From: Phyllobacteriaceae bacterium
GTDB taxonomy: Bacteria > Pseudomonadota > Alphaproteobacteria > Rhizobiales > Rhizobiaceae
DNA: 64,000 bases
Reading direction: 5' to 3'
Assembly: GCA_002708825.1 (NCBI GenBank)
Contig: PAPF01000026.1
Span: forward strand, 62,001 to 126,000
Positions within the stretch are counted from its first letter, which is position 1; every line of letters begins with the position of its first letter. The notes below the pieces were generated by a model that did not search any database, was not told the DNA's origin, and was given only the letters and a program-made list of their open reading frames with translations. Below are positions 10,763 through 18,320 of the stretch, in pieces. Position numbers and translations under genes: made by a program.

Positions 10763-10776
10763 TTGAAGTACATCAA
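10763..10776. promoter_or_regulatory. FNR/FixK-type box, one mismatch, with no assigned gene
   Basis: TTGAAGTACATCAA differs from TTGAT-N4-ATCAA at one base. It lies in the 242-bp gap between the nucleosidase stop (10728) and the end of the cytochrome b tail (10971). CAGAAT at 10797-10802 is a plausible -10 at class II spacing for plus-strand transcription, but no convincing reading frame follows. The gap otherwise holds only the stem-loop at 10924. Confidence 0.45.
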
Positions 10777-10923
10777 CCATTGTCTCCAGGCTTTGCCAGA
10801 ATGCTCGAGCGGATTGGCGCAGACGTGCGGCAACTGCCATCAACGCTTTGAAAAATGGAAGGAAAACCTGTGCCGACATGACGCCCGCTTGCCCTTCGAA
10901 ATCCGGGGCAGGCAGGACGGGGA

Positions 10924-10952
10924 CAAGCCGGCCCGCGGCCCGGACCGGCTTG
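10924..10952. terminator. Stem-loop after the octaheme reductase operon
   Basis: Perfect 8-bp stem, CAAGCCGG at 10924-10931 with CCGGCTTG at 10945-10952, around a 13-base GC-rich loop. It is just past the tail of the cytochrome b gene (minus strand). There is no T-run, so termination is only suggested. Confidence 0.4.
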
Positions 10953-10970
10953 CCCGCTCCCCCGGTCCCG

Positions 10971-11065
10971 TCAGTGCGTTCCCGGAGAAGGCTTGAGCGG
11001 CGCGCCCTGGCGTTCTTCCAGATAGGCGGCTTCCGCTTCCGTCAGTTCAACGTCGTCGCGGCCCC
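10971..11065 (-). other. Displaced C-terminal tail of the cytochrome b gene (frameshift)
   Basis: Reading on from the cytochrome b gene after skipping one base in the GGGG run (11062-11065, minus strand) gives 29 further codons and a TGA at 10971. The tail starts with RDDVELTEAEAAYLEER and ends KPSPGTH; it is acidic, helical in composition and uses GC-ending codons like its neighbours. In the frame as read, the protein instead ends in PRRR at 11047. One extra G in the run would restore a continuous protein of about 245 residues. Either a sequencing/assembly slip or a real recent mutation would explain it. Confidence 0.65.
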
Positions 11066-11703
11066 GTGATCATCGACCGGATATAGTGGGTCCATGGCTT
11101 GCCGGTCGTCGCCATGTAGACATGGATCACCACGAACAGCGCCATGCCCCAGGCCGCCGCCGTGTGAAGGAACACCACGAGGGTGAACGCATCCGCTGCC
11201 CAGGGCTGGTGCTCCCAGAAATTGTAGAGCAGGTAGGCGATGCCCGAGGCCCAGAGCGTGGAGCCGATGAACAGTGTCAGCGCCACATAGGTCAACGCCT
11301 GCAGCGGGTTCTGCTTGGAATGCAGGCGCTTGTGATAGGGCTTGGACGCGCCCTGCAGGATCCCCCAGGCGTAATAGGTCATGATCGTCCAGAGATTCTC
11401 GTTCTTCGGGAAGAACTGCTTCCATTCTCCCGTCGTGAACCACCAGAAGATGGTGAAGACCCACAGCATGATGAGCAGCACCGCCGCGCCCGTGTGCAGC
11501 GTGACGGCGAGACCGAAGGGAAGCAGGCCATGCAGCCCGTGCAGTCCGAAGCCGGTAAACAGCAATGAAAGGATCAGGAAGGCCTGGCTCCAGTGCCAGA
11601 ACCGCTCATAGCCCTTGTAGATGGTGATGCGGTAGCTCCTGACCGTGTCGCCATCCTTGCGCTCGGGCGCACCCTTGACGCCATTGGTGAACATGTCGGT
11701 CAT
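11047..11703 (-). CDS. Cytochrome b/b6-domain protein, partner of the octaheme reductase
   Basis: A 218-residue di-heme cytochrome b-type membrane protein predicted to take electrons from quinol and pass them to the octaheme cytochrome encoded just upstream. About five hydrophobic segments are seen. Candidate heme histidines are in YERFWHWSQAF, VTLHTGAAVL, FLHTAAAWG and FVVIHVYM, spaced as in formate-dehydrogenase-gamma-like b cytochromes. The ATG at 11703 shares one base with the TGA of the octaheme gene and has GGAGGAAGG before it, so the two are translationally coupled. The reading frame closes early at 11047; a 29-codon tail continues in another frame to 10971. Confidence 0.8.
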   Translation of the reverse strand: MTDMFTNGVKGAPERKDGDTVRSYRITIYKGYERFWHWSQAFLILSLLFTGFGLHGLHGLLPFGLAVTLHTGAAVLLIMLWVFTIFWWFTTGEWKQFFPKNENLWTIMTYYAWGILQGASKPYHKRLHSKQNPLQALTYVALTLFIGSTLWASGIAYLLYNFWEHQPWAADAFTLVVFLHTAAAWGMALFVVIHVYMATTGKPWTHYIRSMITGPRRR

Positions 11704-13343
11704 CAGGCCTTCCTCCGCGCGCTCATGACAATTCTCAGGAGACCGTGCCCGGCGACGCCGAGCGCCGCGGCGCCGACGGCCAGAAGCCCGATCAGGTCCA
11801 TCCATGCGAAGCCGTCGCGTCCCGGCAGGTAGAAGCCGGCCACATTGGCGAGCCTGCCGTCCTTCGCATGGCAGGAATCGCATTTCAGCGCCTCGTCGGC
11901 CGACGCCACCATGTGCGTGATCGGCCAGTACATGTAGGTGTCGACGAAGTCGAAAGACCCGGAGTATTCGCGTCCGGCGGCCTTCATGCCCGCATCGATG
12001 GCCTTGGCCCAGTCGAAATTTGTCCAGAAGGCGGTGTCGGACTCGGGTCCGAAGACATTGGTCATCACCAGCCGCTTGAACTGCGTGTCATAGGCCTGGC
12101 GGCCCTCCATGCGCTTGAACGGCCAGATGCGCGAGTCCGGGTCGGCGGGCGAGCCGGGAATGCGGTTGATCTCGACCACGCCCGACGGGTCGATCGTGTC
12201 TTCCTGCTTGGTGTAGCCAACCTGTCCGTTGAACCAGGCATAGTGCGGCGTCACGTCCTCGCCCCATTCGAAATCGCCCTTGGTCGACAGGTAGGTGTGC
12301 AAGTGGCGCCCGTCGCCCTGGGTGTAGTTCTCCTCGCCGTAGGGCTTGCCGTCCTTCATCTTGCCCGCCGTCGACCAGTCCCACTTCGTCTTGGTGGCGA
12401 TGCCGCCCTTGGCGAATTCGGGAATGTGGCAGGTCTGGCAGGCCACGCGGTCGGTGTGGTCGTTCAGCTTGATCGCCAGCAGCGGGTTCGACCCGTCATG
12501 CGGCGCGGTTCCGTGGCAGGATTCGCAAGTGGCCACATCGCGGCGCTCGCCGGGCTTGCGGGTCGTGCCATGGCCCTTCGATGTCTGGTCGCCGGCCGCG
12601 TTCACATGGTAGCGGCTGCCCGCCCAGTTGTGCGCCTCCGAGACGTGGCAGGTCGAGCATTGCATGTCCGCCCCGTCCTTTGCCATGTGCACGTCGACAT
12701 GCTTCGACGGGTCGAACAGCGCCGACGACAGGTCGCCATGCTTCACGTTGTCGCCGCCGCCGCCATAGAAATGGCACTGGCCGCAATTCTCCGCCCTTGG
12801 CAGACCGACGCTCATGGCAGCCTTTGACAGGTCGACCGCCCAGGCCTTGGCGCCGGTAATGGTGGAGCCCTTCACCGGTTCCGGCCCGGTTGCCACGTGG
12901 CCTGCCGCAGTGGCGATCTTGGTATACTGGCCGCTCTGGTCGTGACAGATCAGGCAGTCGACAGCCGTTTCCTGCTGTGGCGGCCCGGCCTTCATGTCGG
13001 TCCAGCCATAGCCGGCATGGCAGCTTGTGCAGCGCGGCTCGTTTGACGCCACATTGCCGCAGAACGAGTTGATGACCTCGGACTTGCCAAGCACCTGCCC
13101 GGTGACAGGATGCTGGTATTTCCAGGTCCAGTGGATCGAGCCCATCACCTGTTTCGATGCTTCGGTATGGCAGGCCAGGCAGGCCTTCGTCACCTCCGGC
13201 CCGGAGGTGAACGCCTGTTTCAGCGCTTCGAACTTCGAGTGATCTGCCGTCGCCGAGGATCCTTTCTCCGCCGCGGGAGCCGAAACGGCCGCCGCCACCA
13301 GAACAAGGAAGCCGAGGAATGCCTTTACGATTGTCTTCCGCAT
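11703..13343 (-). CDS. Octaheme tetrathionate reductase family multiheme cytochrome c
   Basis: A 546-residue periplasmic c-type cytochrome. After a signal peptide (MRKTIVKAFLGF to APAAE) there are exactly eight CxxCH motifs: CLACH, CTSCH, CLICH, CGQCH, CSTCH, CESCH, CQTCH and CDSCH. The eight-heme count and spacing match the octaheme tetrathionate reductase (OTR) family. Shewanella OTR reduces tetrathionate, and also nitrite and hydroxylamine in vitro, so the true substrate is open. A C-terminal hydrophobic helix (LIGLLAVGAAALGVAGHGLL) would anchor it to the membrane beside the cytochrome b. AGGGAGG decides the ATG at 13343. A perfect FNR box lies 72 bp upstream. Confidence 0.88.
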   Translation of the reverse strand: MRKTIVKAFLGFLVLVAAAVSAPAAEKGSSATADHSKFEALKQAFTSGPEVTKACLACHTEASKQVMGSIHWTWKYQHPVTGQVLGKSEVINSFCGNVASNEPRCTSCHAGYGWTDMKAGPPQQETAVDCLICHDQSGQYTKIATAAGHVATGPEPVKGSTITGAKAWAVDLSKAAMSVGLPRAENCGQCHFYGGGGDNVKHGDLSSALFDPSKHVDVHMAKDGADMQCSTCHVSEAHNWAGSRYHVNAAGDQTSKGHGTTRKPGERRDVATCESCHGTAPHDGSNPLLAIKLNDHTDRVACQTCHIPEFAKGGIATKTKWDWSTAGKMKDGKPYGEENYTQGDGRHLHTYLSTKGDFEWGEDVTPHYAWFNGQVGYTKQEDTIDPSGVVEINRIPGSPADPDSRIWPFKRMEGRQAYDTQFKRLVMTNVFGPESDTAFWTNFDWAKAIDAGMKAAGREYSGSFDFVDTYMYWPITHMVASADEALKCDSCHAKDGRLANVAGFYLPGRDGFAWMDLIGLLAVGAAALGVAGHGLLRIVMSARRKA

Positions 13344-13414
13344 GAAATCCTCCCTCCATGCCCGCCATGTCCGCGAGCATGAACACATTGAGAGATGAGC
13401 ATGGAAAAACCGGC

Positions 13415-13428
13415 TTGATCTGGATCAA
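13415..13428 (-). promoter_or_regulatory. Perfect FNR/FixK box upstream of the octaheme reductase operon
   Basis: TTGATCTGGATCAA fits TTGAT-N4-ATCAA exactly. Its centre is about 78 bp from the octaheme ATG, so a class II promoter would start near 13380 and leave a leader of about 37 nt. guaA starts 105 bp away on the other side and is a less likely target. Confidence 0.75.
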
Positions 13429-13532
13429 AATATTAGCGGGGCAGGGCGCGGCGAATTGATGCATCCGCGATGGCTCTTTGCGGTGAGAGCAATTCCATTG
13501 CGCCGCAGCAAGAATCCCACTAAAGCCTTGCC

Positions 13533-15095
13533 ATGACACAGACAGCCCATCCCGATACCGTTCTCATCATCGACTTCGGCTCCCAGGTCACGCAGCTGAT
13601 TGCCCGGCGCGTGCGCGAAGCCGGGATCTATTGCGAAATCGTTCCCTTCCAGTCGGCCGAGGAGGGCTTTCTCCGGCTGAAGCCGAAGGCGGTGATCCTG
13701 TCCGGCGGCCCTGCCTCGACGACCGAGATGGGCAGTCCGCGCGCGCCCCGGATGGTGTTCGACAGCGGCCTGCCGGTTCTGGGCATCTGCTACGGCCAGC
13801 AGACCATGTGCGGGCAACTGGGCGGCAAGGTGGAGAGCGGCCATCATCGCGAGTTCGGCCGCGCCTACCTGGAAGTGCACAAGCCTTGCGCGCTCTATGA
13901 AGGCGTCTGGGAAGTGGGCACCCGCCACCAGGTCTGGATGAGCCACGGCGACCGCGTGACGGCGCTGCCGGAGGGCTTCGAGGTGGTGGCGACATCGCCG
14001 AACGCACCCTTCGCGGCCATCGCCGACGAGGAGCGCCGGTATTACGCGGTGCAATTCCATCCGGAAGTGGTGCACACCCCTGACGGCGCGAAGCTGCTGT
14101 CCAACTTCGTCCACCGGATCGCCGGATTGAAGGGCGACTGGTCGATGGCCGCCTACAAGGATCAGGCCATTGCCGCCATCCGCGAACAGGTTGGGGACGG
14201 AAGGGTGATCTGCGGCCTGTCCGGCGGGGTCGACTCCTCCGTTGCCGCGCTGCTGATCCATGAAGCCATAGGCGACCAGCTGACCTGCATCCTCGTCGAC
14301 CACGGCCTGATGCGCAAGAACGAGGCGGCCGAGGTGGTCGCCATGTTCAGGGAGCACTACAACATTCCGCTCGTGCACGTGGATGCGGCCGATACCTTCA
14401 TCGCCGCGCTGGAAGGCGAGGCGGACCCGGAGGTCAAGCGCAAGACCATCGGCCGGCTTTTCATCGATGTCTTCGAGGCCGAGGCGAAGAAGCTGGGCGG
14501 GGCGGATTTCCTGGCCCAAGGCACGCTCTACCCCGACGTGATCGAGAGCGTCTCCTTCACCGGCGGCCCGTCCGTGACGATCAAGAGCCACCACAATGTG
14601 GGCGGCCTGCCGGAGCGCATGAACATGAAGCTGGTGGAGCCGCTGCGCGAACTGTTCAAGGACGAGGTGCGCAAGCTGGGCAGGGAATTGGGCCTGCCGG
14701 ACCATTTCATTGGCCGCCACCCGTTCCCCGGTCCCGGCCTTGCCATCCGCTGCCCCGGCGGCGTGACGCGCGAGAAGCTGCGCATCCTCCAGGAAGCGGA
14801 TGCGATCTATCTCGACGAGATCCGCAAGGCAGGCCTCTACGACGCCATCTGGCAGGCCTTCGCCGTGCTGCTGCCCGTCCAGACGGTGGGCGTCATGGGC
14901 GACGGGCGCACCTACGAGTTCGTCTGTGCGCTGCGCGCCGTCACCTCGGTCGATGGCATGACTGCGGATTTCTACCACTACGACATGGAATTCCTCGGCC
15001 GCGCCGCCACCCGCATCATCAACGAGGTGCGCGGCATCAACCGCGTCGTCTACGACGTCACGTCCAAGCCCCCCGGCACGATCGAATGGGAGTGA
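13533..15095 (+). CDS. guaA: GMP synthase (glutamine-hydrolysing)
   Basis: A 520-residue cytoplasmic enzyme aminating XMP to GMP with glutamine and ATP. The N-terminal class I amidotransferase has the nucleophile in [11 protein letters not shown] and the His-Glu pair in VQFHPEVVH. The ATP pyrophosphatase domain carries the P-loop [12 protein letters not shown] near residue 230. The C-terminal dimerisation domain ends [13 protein letters not shown], the invariant end of the family. Length is normal. It is a stand-alone gene: the upstream neighbour is divergent and the downstream region holds repeats. Confidence 0.98.
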   Translation: MTQTAHPDTVLIIDFGSQVTQLIARRVREAGIYCEIVPFQSAEEGFLRLKPKAVILSGGPASTTEMGSPRAPRMVFDSGLPVLGICYGQQTMCGQLGGKVESGHHREFGRAYLEVHKPCALYEGVWEVGTRHQVWMSHGDRVTALPEGFEVVATSPNAPFAAIADEERRYYAVQFHPEVVHTPDGAKLLSNFVHRIAGLKGDWSMAAYKDQAIAAIREQVGDGRVICGLSGGVDSSVAALLIHEAIGDQLTCILVDHGLMRKNEAAEVVAMFREHYNIPLVHVDAADTFIAALEGEADPEVKRKTIGRLFIDVFEAEAKKLGGADFLAQGTLYPDVIESVSFTGGPSVTIKSHHNVGGLPERMNMKLVEPLRELFKDEVRKLGRELGLPDHFIGRHPFPGPGLAIRCPGGVTREKLRILQEADAIYLDEIRKAGLYDAIWQAFAVLLPVQTVGVMGDGRTYEFVCALRAVTSVDGMTADFYHYDMEFLGRAATRIINEVRGINRVVYDVTSKPPGTIEWE

Positions 15096-15096
15096 G

Positions 15097-15174
15097 AACC
15101 CGGTTGGCACGTCAGTGCCAAGCCGATGATCCAGTGAATCATCGGCAGGGTTCGAACGCGGGGGAGCTGCGAAT
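15097..15174. repeat. Palindromic repeat element, copy 1
   Basis: A 78-bp unit starting two bases after guaA's stop. It contains two hairpins in a row: TTGGCAC/GTGCCAA with a 4-base loop, and CCGATGAT/ATCATCGG with a 7-base loop. These are followed by GGGTTCGAACGCGGG. A second copy starts 133 bp after the start of the first. The structure is that of a REP-like intergenic element; it could also help protect or terminate guaA mRNA. Confidence 0.85.
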
Positions 15175-15229
15175 GCAGCGGGCCCCCCGCAGCGGCAAGG
15201 TGCACGCGGAGCCATGGCGAAGCGCAGGC

Positions 15230-15306
15230 AACCCGGTTGGCACGTCAGTGCCAAGCCGATGATCCAGTGAATCATCGGCAGGGTTCGAACGCGGGGAGCT
15301 GCGAAT
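15230..15306. repeat. Palindromic repeat element, copy 2
   Basis: A 77-bp copy identical to the unit at 15097 except for one fewer G in the poly-G run. The 55 bp between copies is GC-rich and includes GCGGGCCCCCCGC, itself able to fold. The two copies and spacer fill most of the 279-bp gap between guaA and the next gene. Confidence 0.85.
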
Positions 15307-15374
15307 TCACGACCTGATGCCCGTGATTGCGGGGCGGGGGCCGGCGCGCGGGGGAAAAGCGCGTTGCCGCGCGT

Positions 15375-15722
15375 TCATTCGTTGCTGTGCTGGCTCCCGG
15401 CCGTGTCCGTATGTGTCTTCAGCGGATTGCGGATTTGGCCTGCCAGAACCGCCCGCGGCCCTTCCGCGGGAAACGGTGCATCGTGCATTTCGAGCACTTC
15501 GTAGAGCTTCTCGTCCCTGAAGGCGCTGGCGAAACGGGTCGAGACACCGTCGCCCGGCTTGGCACCGCTTTCCGGAAAATCGGCTTCGGCCTCGCTCGCC
15601 ACGATGCGCGCATCGGCCGGGGAATGTGCCCGGACGACGACCTCGCCCTGGTTGGGCGCCCGATCCCAGTTCGGATCGTAGTCGGCCGCAGCCGGGCGAA
15701 GCTTGAAGATTGCGGTTTTCAT
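15375..15722 (-). CDS. Conserved small hypothetical protein
   Basis: A 115-residue hydrophilic, probably cytoplasmic protein with no motif I can name. The conserved-looking N-terminal half is MKTAIFKLRPAAADYDPNWD followed by APNQGEVVVRA and SPADARIVASEAEADF, which suggests a compact alpha/beta fold. The last 15 residues look unstructured. The start at 15722 is chosen over an ATG nine codons upstream because the protein composition becomes regular there. It is last of a row of small minus-strand genes downstream of otsB. Function unknown. Confidence 0.6.
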   Translation of the reverse strand: MKTAIFKLRPAAADYDPNWDRAPNQGEVVVRAHSPADARIVASEAEADFPESGAKPGDGVSTRFASAFRDEKLYEVLEMHDAPFPAEGPRAVLAGQIRNPLKTHTDTAGSQHSNE

Positions 15723-15802
15723 GACGGGAAAACAACCATGGCGCGGCAATTGTTCCCCGGACAGACCGCACGGTCGGCAAGCCTATCCGGCCGGAACCGG
15801 CC

Positions 15803-16000
15803 TTACCCGCGCATGCTGTCTGGCGTGTCTCCGCCGGAGGCCGGGTTGGACCGGCGGCGCCGTGCCAGTGCCTGCTGCAGTTCCATTGCCAGTTCGAGGA
15901 GCCGGGCGGGAACCTGTTCCTGCTCGATCTCCCGCAGGATCAGGCGCAGTTCTCCAGGCAGGCTGGCCAGGCGGCCCTCGTCTTCGTCATTGCTTGCCAT
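15803..16000 (-). CDS. Small helical protein, possible NepR-like anti-sigma factor
   Basis: A 65-residue protein. Its core, LPGELRLILREIEQEQVPAR then LLELAMELQQAL, has the NepR-like layout: a short helix, a Val-Pro turn, and a second helix of Leu-rich heptads. NepR proteins sequester the EcfG stress sigma factor until PhyR mimics the sigma. Here the usual RxLY of helix 1 is missing, so the assignment is tentative. Support comes from context: an EcfG-type sigma gene lies about 6.9 kb away and EcfG promoters surround it. If not NepR, it is simply a small uncharacterised helical protein. The ATG at 16000 has a weak purine-rich ribosome site. Confidence 0.5.
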   Translation of the reverse strand: MASNDEDEGRLASLPGELRLILREIEQEQVPARLLELAMELQQALARRRRSNPASGGDTPDSMRG

Positions 16001-16136
16001 GGAGATTTTCCCGCCGTCGCGCTTGTTCCCTGGAGTCAGACTGCCGGACGCAGGCACCGTCATTCAAGCAAAACAAGCGGGAACAGGCGCGAAAAGATCG
16101 TCAGGGATTGCTGCCATTGGTGGCATGCAATGCCAT

Positions 16137-16304
16137 TCAGGGCCCGGAACGGTCGTCGTAGAGTTCGTGCACCTTGCGTTCCCGGCGCACCCTTTCTTCC
16201 CGGGTGAGCCGCCGGCGCCTCATCATCGCGTAGATGAAGACCGCGCCTAGCAGGACCGGACCAAGGGCCACCGTCACGAACCAGAGATAGTTTGAGATAA
16301 CCAT
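16137..16304 (-). CDS. 55-residue single-pass membrane protein
   Basis: A very short gene, easily missed. The protein begins MVISNYLWFVTVALGPVLL and continues through a single transmembrane segment to a very basic stretch (MRRRRLTREERVRRERK) and an acidic end, LYDDRSGP. The basic cytoplasmic side suggests an N-out, C-in helix. GAGG stands about eight bases before the ATG and the frame ends cleanly with TGA. Similar tiny proteins occur in rhizobia-like genomes without known function. It lies between otsB and the small helical protein on the same strand. Confidence 0.65.
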   Translation of the reverse strand: MVISNYLWFVTVALGPVLLGAVFIYAMMRRRRLTREERVRRERKVHELYDDRSGP

Positions 16305-16466
16305 GGTACGCCTCGCTTCCTTGGAAGGGAGAACAGGTCAGCGCCGTGCATTTTCCATGATTGTCCGGACGAGCAGGCAGAAGGTCCGGGCCTTCGGGTT
16401 TCCGGGCAAGAAGCCGCTGGAAGGGCGACGCGCATGAACGCGTCGTTCGCGGGCGTTGGCAAGCGG

Positions 16467-17228
16467 TCAGCAGCAGCGGGCACGGGCGGCAAGACGGGTA
16501 AGCCAGGCGTGGAGTGCGGCCGGATTCCGGAGCCGGTAGCGTGCCTGCGTGTCCCCGCTGCCGATCTTGACGGAGATGCCGTTCCACAGTTCCACTTGCG
16601 CAAAACCGGCTTCATCGGTCGTGTCATCGCCCGCGAAGACCGGAACACGCCCCGCGAAGGGTGGCCGCGCCATGAAGAAGGCCAGGGCATCGCCCTTCGT
16701 CCGCGCGCTCGCCTTGAATTCCACGACCATCTTGCCCTCGATGACATGAATGGATGGAAATCGCTGCCGGATGTCATGGGCAAATGCAAGGCAGAGGGGA
16801 GCGAGGTCCGGGCGCAGGCGGTAATGGAGGGAAAGCGAGCCGTTCTTGACTTCCAGGAAGATGCCATTGTGCCGGGTAGCCATGCCTTCTGCCGCGCGTC
16901 GCACGTCCGCAAGTGCCACGTCGTCGGTCCTGGCACGCGAAACCAGGCCATCCGGCATGCGCAATTCCAGGCCGTGAACACCGGCGGCGGCGGTACGAAG
17001 CGGAGAAAGGCGGCGGTCGAGATCGGTGATGTCCCGGCCCGACACGATCGCCAGTGCCCCGCCGCAAAGCCGGTGCAGCACCCGAAGGGTCGAAACTACA
17101 CCGTCCTCCACGCAGGCCGCGCCCGGATCATCGACAATGTCCGCAAGCGTACCGTCGAAATCCAGGAAGAGCGCGGCCTGTGTGACCTCGATGTCGTCCG
17201 GAGGTGCCGGAAGCCGGGTTGCGCGCAC
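16467..17228 (-). CDS. otsB: Trehalose-6-phosphate phosphatase
   Basis: A 253-residue HAD-superfamily phosphatase that releases trehalose from trehalose-6-phosphate in the cytoplasm. FLDFDGTLADIVDDP is HAD motif I with both catalytic Asp residues, AIVSGRD is motif II, the Lys of FKASARTKGDAL is motif III, and FAGDDTTDEAGF is motif IV. HGLELR and the central cap complete the OtsB pattern. Start is GTG at 17228 with AAGG upstream. Its partner otsA is about 3.5 kb away, separately promoted, so the pathway is split. A 205-residue membrane protein lies 73 bp upstream on the same strand. Confidence 0.92.
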   Translation of the reverse strand: MRATRLPAPPDDIEVTQAALFLDFDGTLADIVDDPGAACVEDGVVSTLRVLHRLCGGALAIVSGRDITDLDRRLSPLRTAAAGVHGLELRMPDGLVSRARTDDVALADVRRAAEGMATRHNGIFLEVKNGSLSLHYRLRPDLAPLCLAFAHDIRQRFPSIHVIEGKMVVEFKASARTKGDALAFFMARPPFAGRVPVFAGDDTTDEAGFAQVELWNGISVKIGSGDTQARYRLRNPAALHAWLTRLAARARCC

Positions 17229-17301
17229 GGTTCGCTAGCCTTGCCTTTCGCCGATGGTTTGGCGGATGAACGAACCGTGCCGGTGCAATGTTCCCCGCGC
17301 C

Positions 17302-17919
17302 TTACGGCTTCCGCTGCAAGTAGGCGCGGATGGACCGCAGTTCGGCGCGGGACCGGATCTGTTCGGCGGTATAGGTTTGCGGCTCCAGTTGCGTTCCCCT
17401 TTCCGTGCGGCGCAGGTCGAATGTGCGCCGCGCCGCCACGGGCGTATCGCGTGCTGTATAGGTGGCCACGATCGTCACGGTCAGTTCGTGGACGGTGTCC
17501 ACGATATCGCCCTGCTCCGTTGTCCGGTCGATCAACTGCCCATAGGAGCCGATGTCGATGAATTCGCTGCTGTCGAGCGGTCCCTGCATCCATTGCGGGC
17601 GGCGGTCTCCCTGATCGCTGACTTCGACATCCAGATCGCTCAGCGAACAGCGCGACCGGCGATACGTGGTTTCGTCGCCGGAACGGTAGCCGATATCGGT
17701 GATGATGGCTTCGAAATAAACGGGTTCGGCGCTCATGTTGGCGATCAGGCAATGGGCATGAAGGCTGTGCCCGGCACCCTGGTTGATCAGGATCTTGGGC
17801 CTTATCCTGTGACGGTAGTTGCCGAGCAGGAGCTGGAAATAAAGCGTCCACACGGCCAGCGTCGCGATGTTTGCCAAAGCGCTGACCGCCCCGTGATTGT
17901 CCTGCAGCCAGGTCCACAT
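17302..17919 (-). CDS. Membrane-anchored hypothetical protein
   Basis: A 205-residue protein with a single N-terminal hydrophobic helix (about residues 12-34, VSALANIATLAVWTLYFQLL) followed by a basic RHRIRPK and a soluble domain rich in beta-strand-like segments. The soluble part has HCLIANMSAEPVYFEAII, reminiscent of an immunoglobulin-like fold, but I recognise no family. It reads into otsB after 73 bp, so they may share a transcript. The 198 bp upstream hold a stem-loop and no gene. Confidence 0.6.
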   Translation of the reverse strand: MWTWLQDNHGAVSALANIATLAVWTLYFQLLLGNYRHRIRPKILINQGAGHSLHAHCLIANMSAEPVYFEAIITDIGYRSGDETTYRRSRCSLSDLDVEVSDQGDRRPQWMQGPLDSSEFIDIGSYGQLIDRTTEQGDIVDTVHELTVTIVATYTARDTPVAARRTFDLRRTERGTQLEPQTYTAEQIRSRAELRSIRAYLQRKP

Positions 17920-18004
17920 GATTGCCTTCCGGGTCGTTCACCTTACCGGGACGGGACGGCCCTTTCCCTCGGCGCGACCGTTCCGGATGCTGTCGTCAGG
18001 TAAC

Positions 18005-18032
18005 GGGACCGGCCCTGCGTTTGGCCGGTCCC
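18005..18032. terminator. Stem-loop after the BON-DUF3008 pair
   Basis: Perfect 10-bp stem GGGACCGGCC/GGCCGGTCCC with an 8-base loop, 86 bp past the DUF3008 stop (minus strand). No T-run on either side, so its role as terminator is inferred from position only. Confidence 0.45.
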
Positions 18033-18117
18033 GCGCGGTCTTCATCGCCAGGCCGCAGCGGACATGCGAAGGGGGCCACGAAGATCCGCTGCGGTTCGTG
18101 AAGACACGCGACTTGGG

Positions 18118-18303
18118 CTAGTCGTCCTTGCGCTCCGGCTTTCCCTTGCGCTTCGCCGAGGCCATCTCCTCAAGCTCCTTTTCCGACATGGAATCCGCCA
18201 TGTCCTTCGAGGCGCCTTTCAGTTCGCTTTTCTTCTTCTCGCCGCGCTTGGCGGCGAGTGCAGCGCCGGCTGCCATCTGCTGTGCCTTGGATTTGGCGGG
18301 CAT
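18118..18303 (-). CDS. DUF3008 family small basic protein
   Basis: A 61-residue, highly charged cytoplasmic protein beginning MPAKSKAQQMAAGAALAAKR, the signature of DUF3008. The rest (KGASKDMADSMSEKELEEMA then a Lys-rich tail) is the family's usual form. AAGGAG precedes the ATG at 18303. It follows the BON gene by 17 bp on the same strand and so is probably cotranscribed with it. Family members are widespread in rhizobia-like and soil bacteria and have no proven role; a stress-related function is inferred from the neighbours. Confidence 0.8.
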   Translation of the reverse strand: MPAKSKAQQMAAGAALAAKRGEKKKSELKGASKDMADSMSEKELEEMASAKRKGKPERKDD

Positions 18304-18320
18304 GGGGCCGCTCCTTCCCG

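Noticed and set aside
10741-10880. CGNCH heme-like motif in a plus-strand frame
   Set aside because: No start codon, signal peptide or cytochrome fold around it; probably chance, though the region has an FNR-like box.
15140-15175. TTCGAA box resembling a tRNA T-arm
   Set aside because: The flanks do not pair as a T-stem and there is no acceptor or anticodon arm.
13425-15275. 616-codon open frame antisense to guaA running through the repeats
   Set aside because: GuaA on the plus strand is certain; the antisense product is low-complexity and its start lies in the palindromic repeat.
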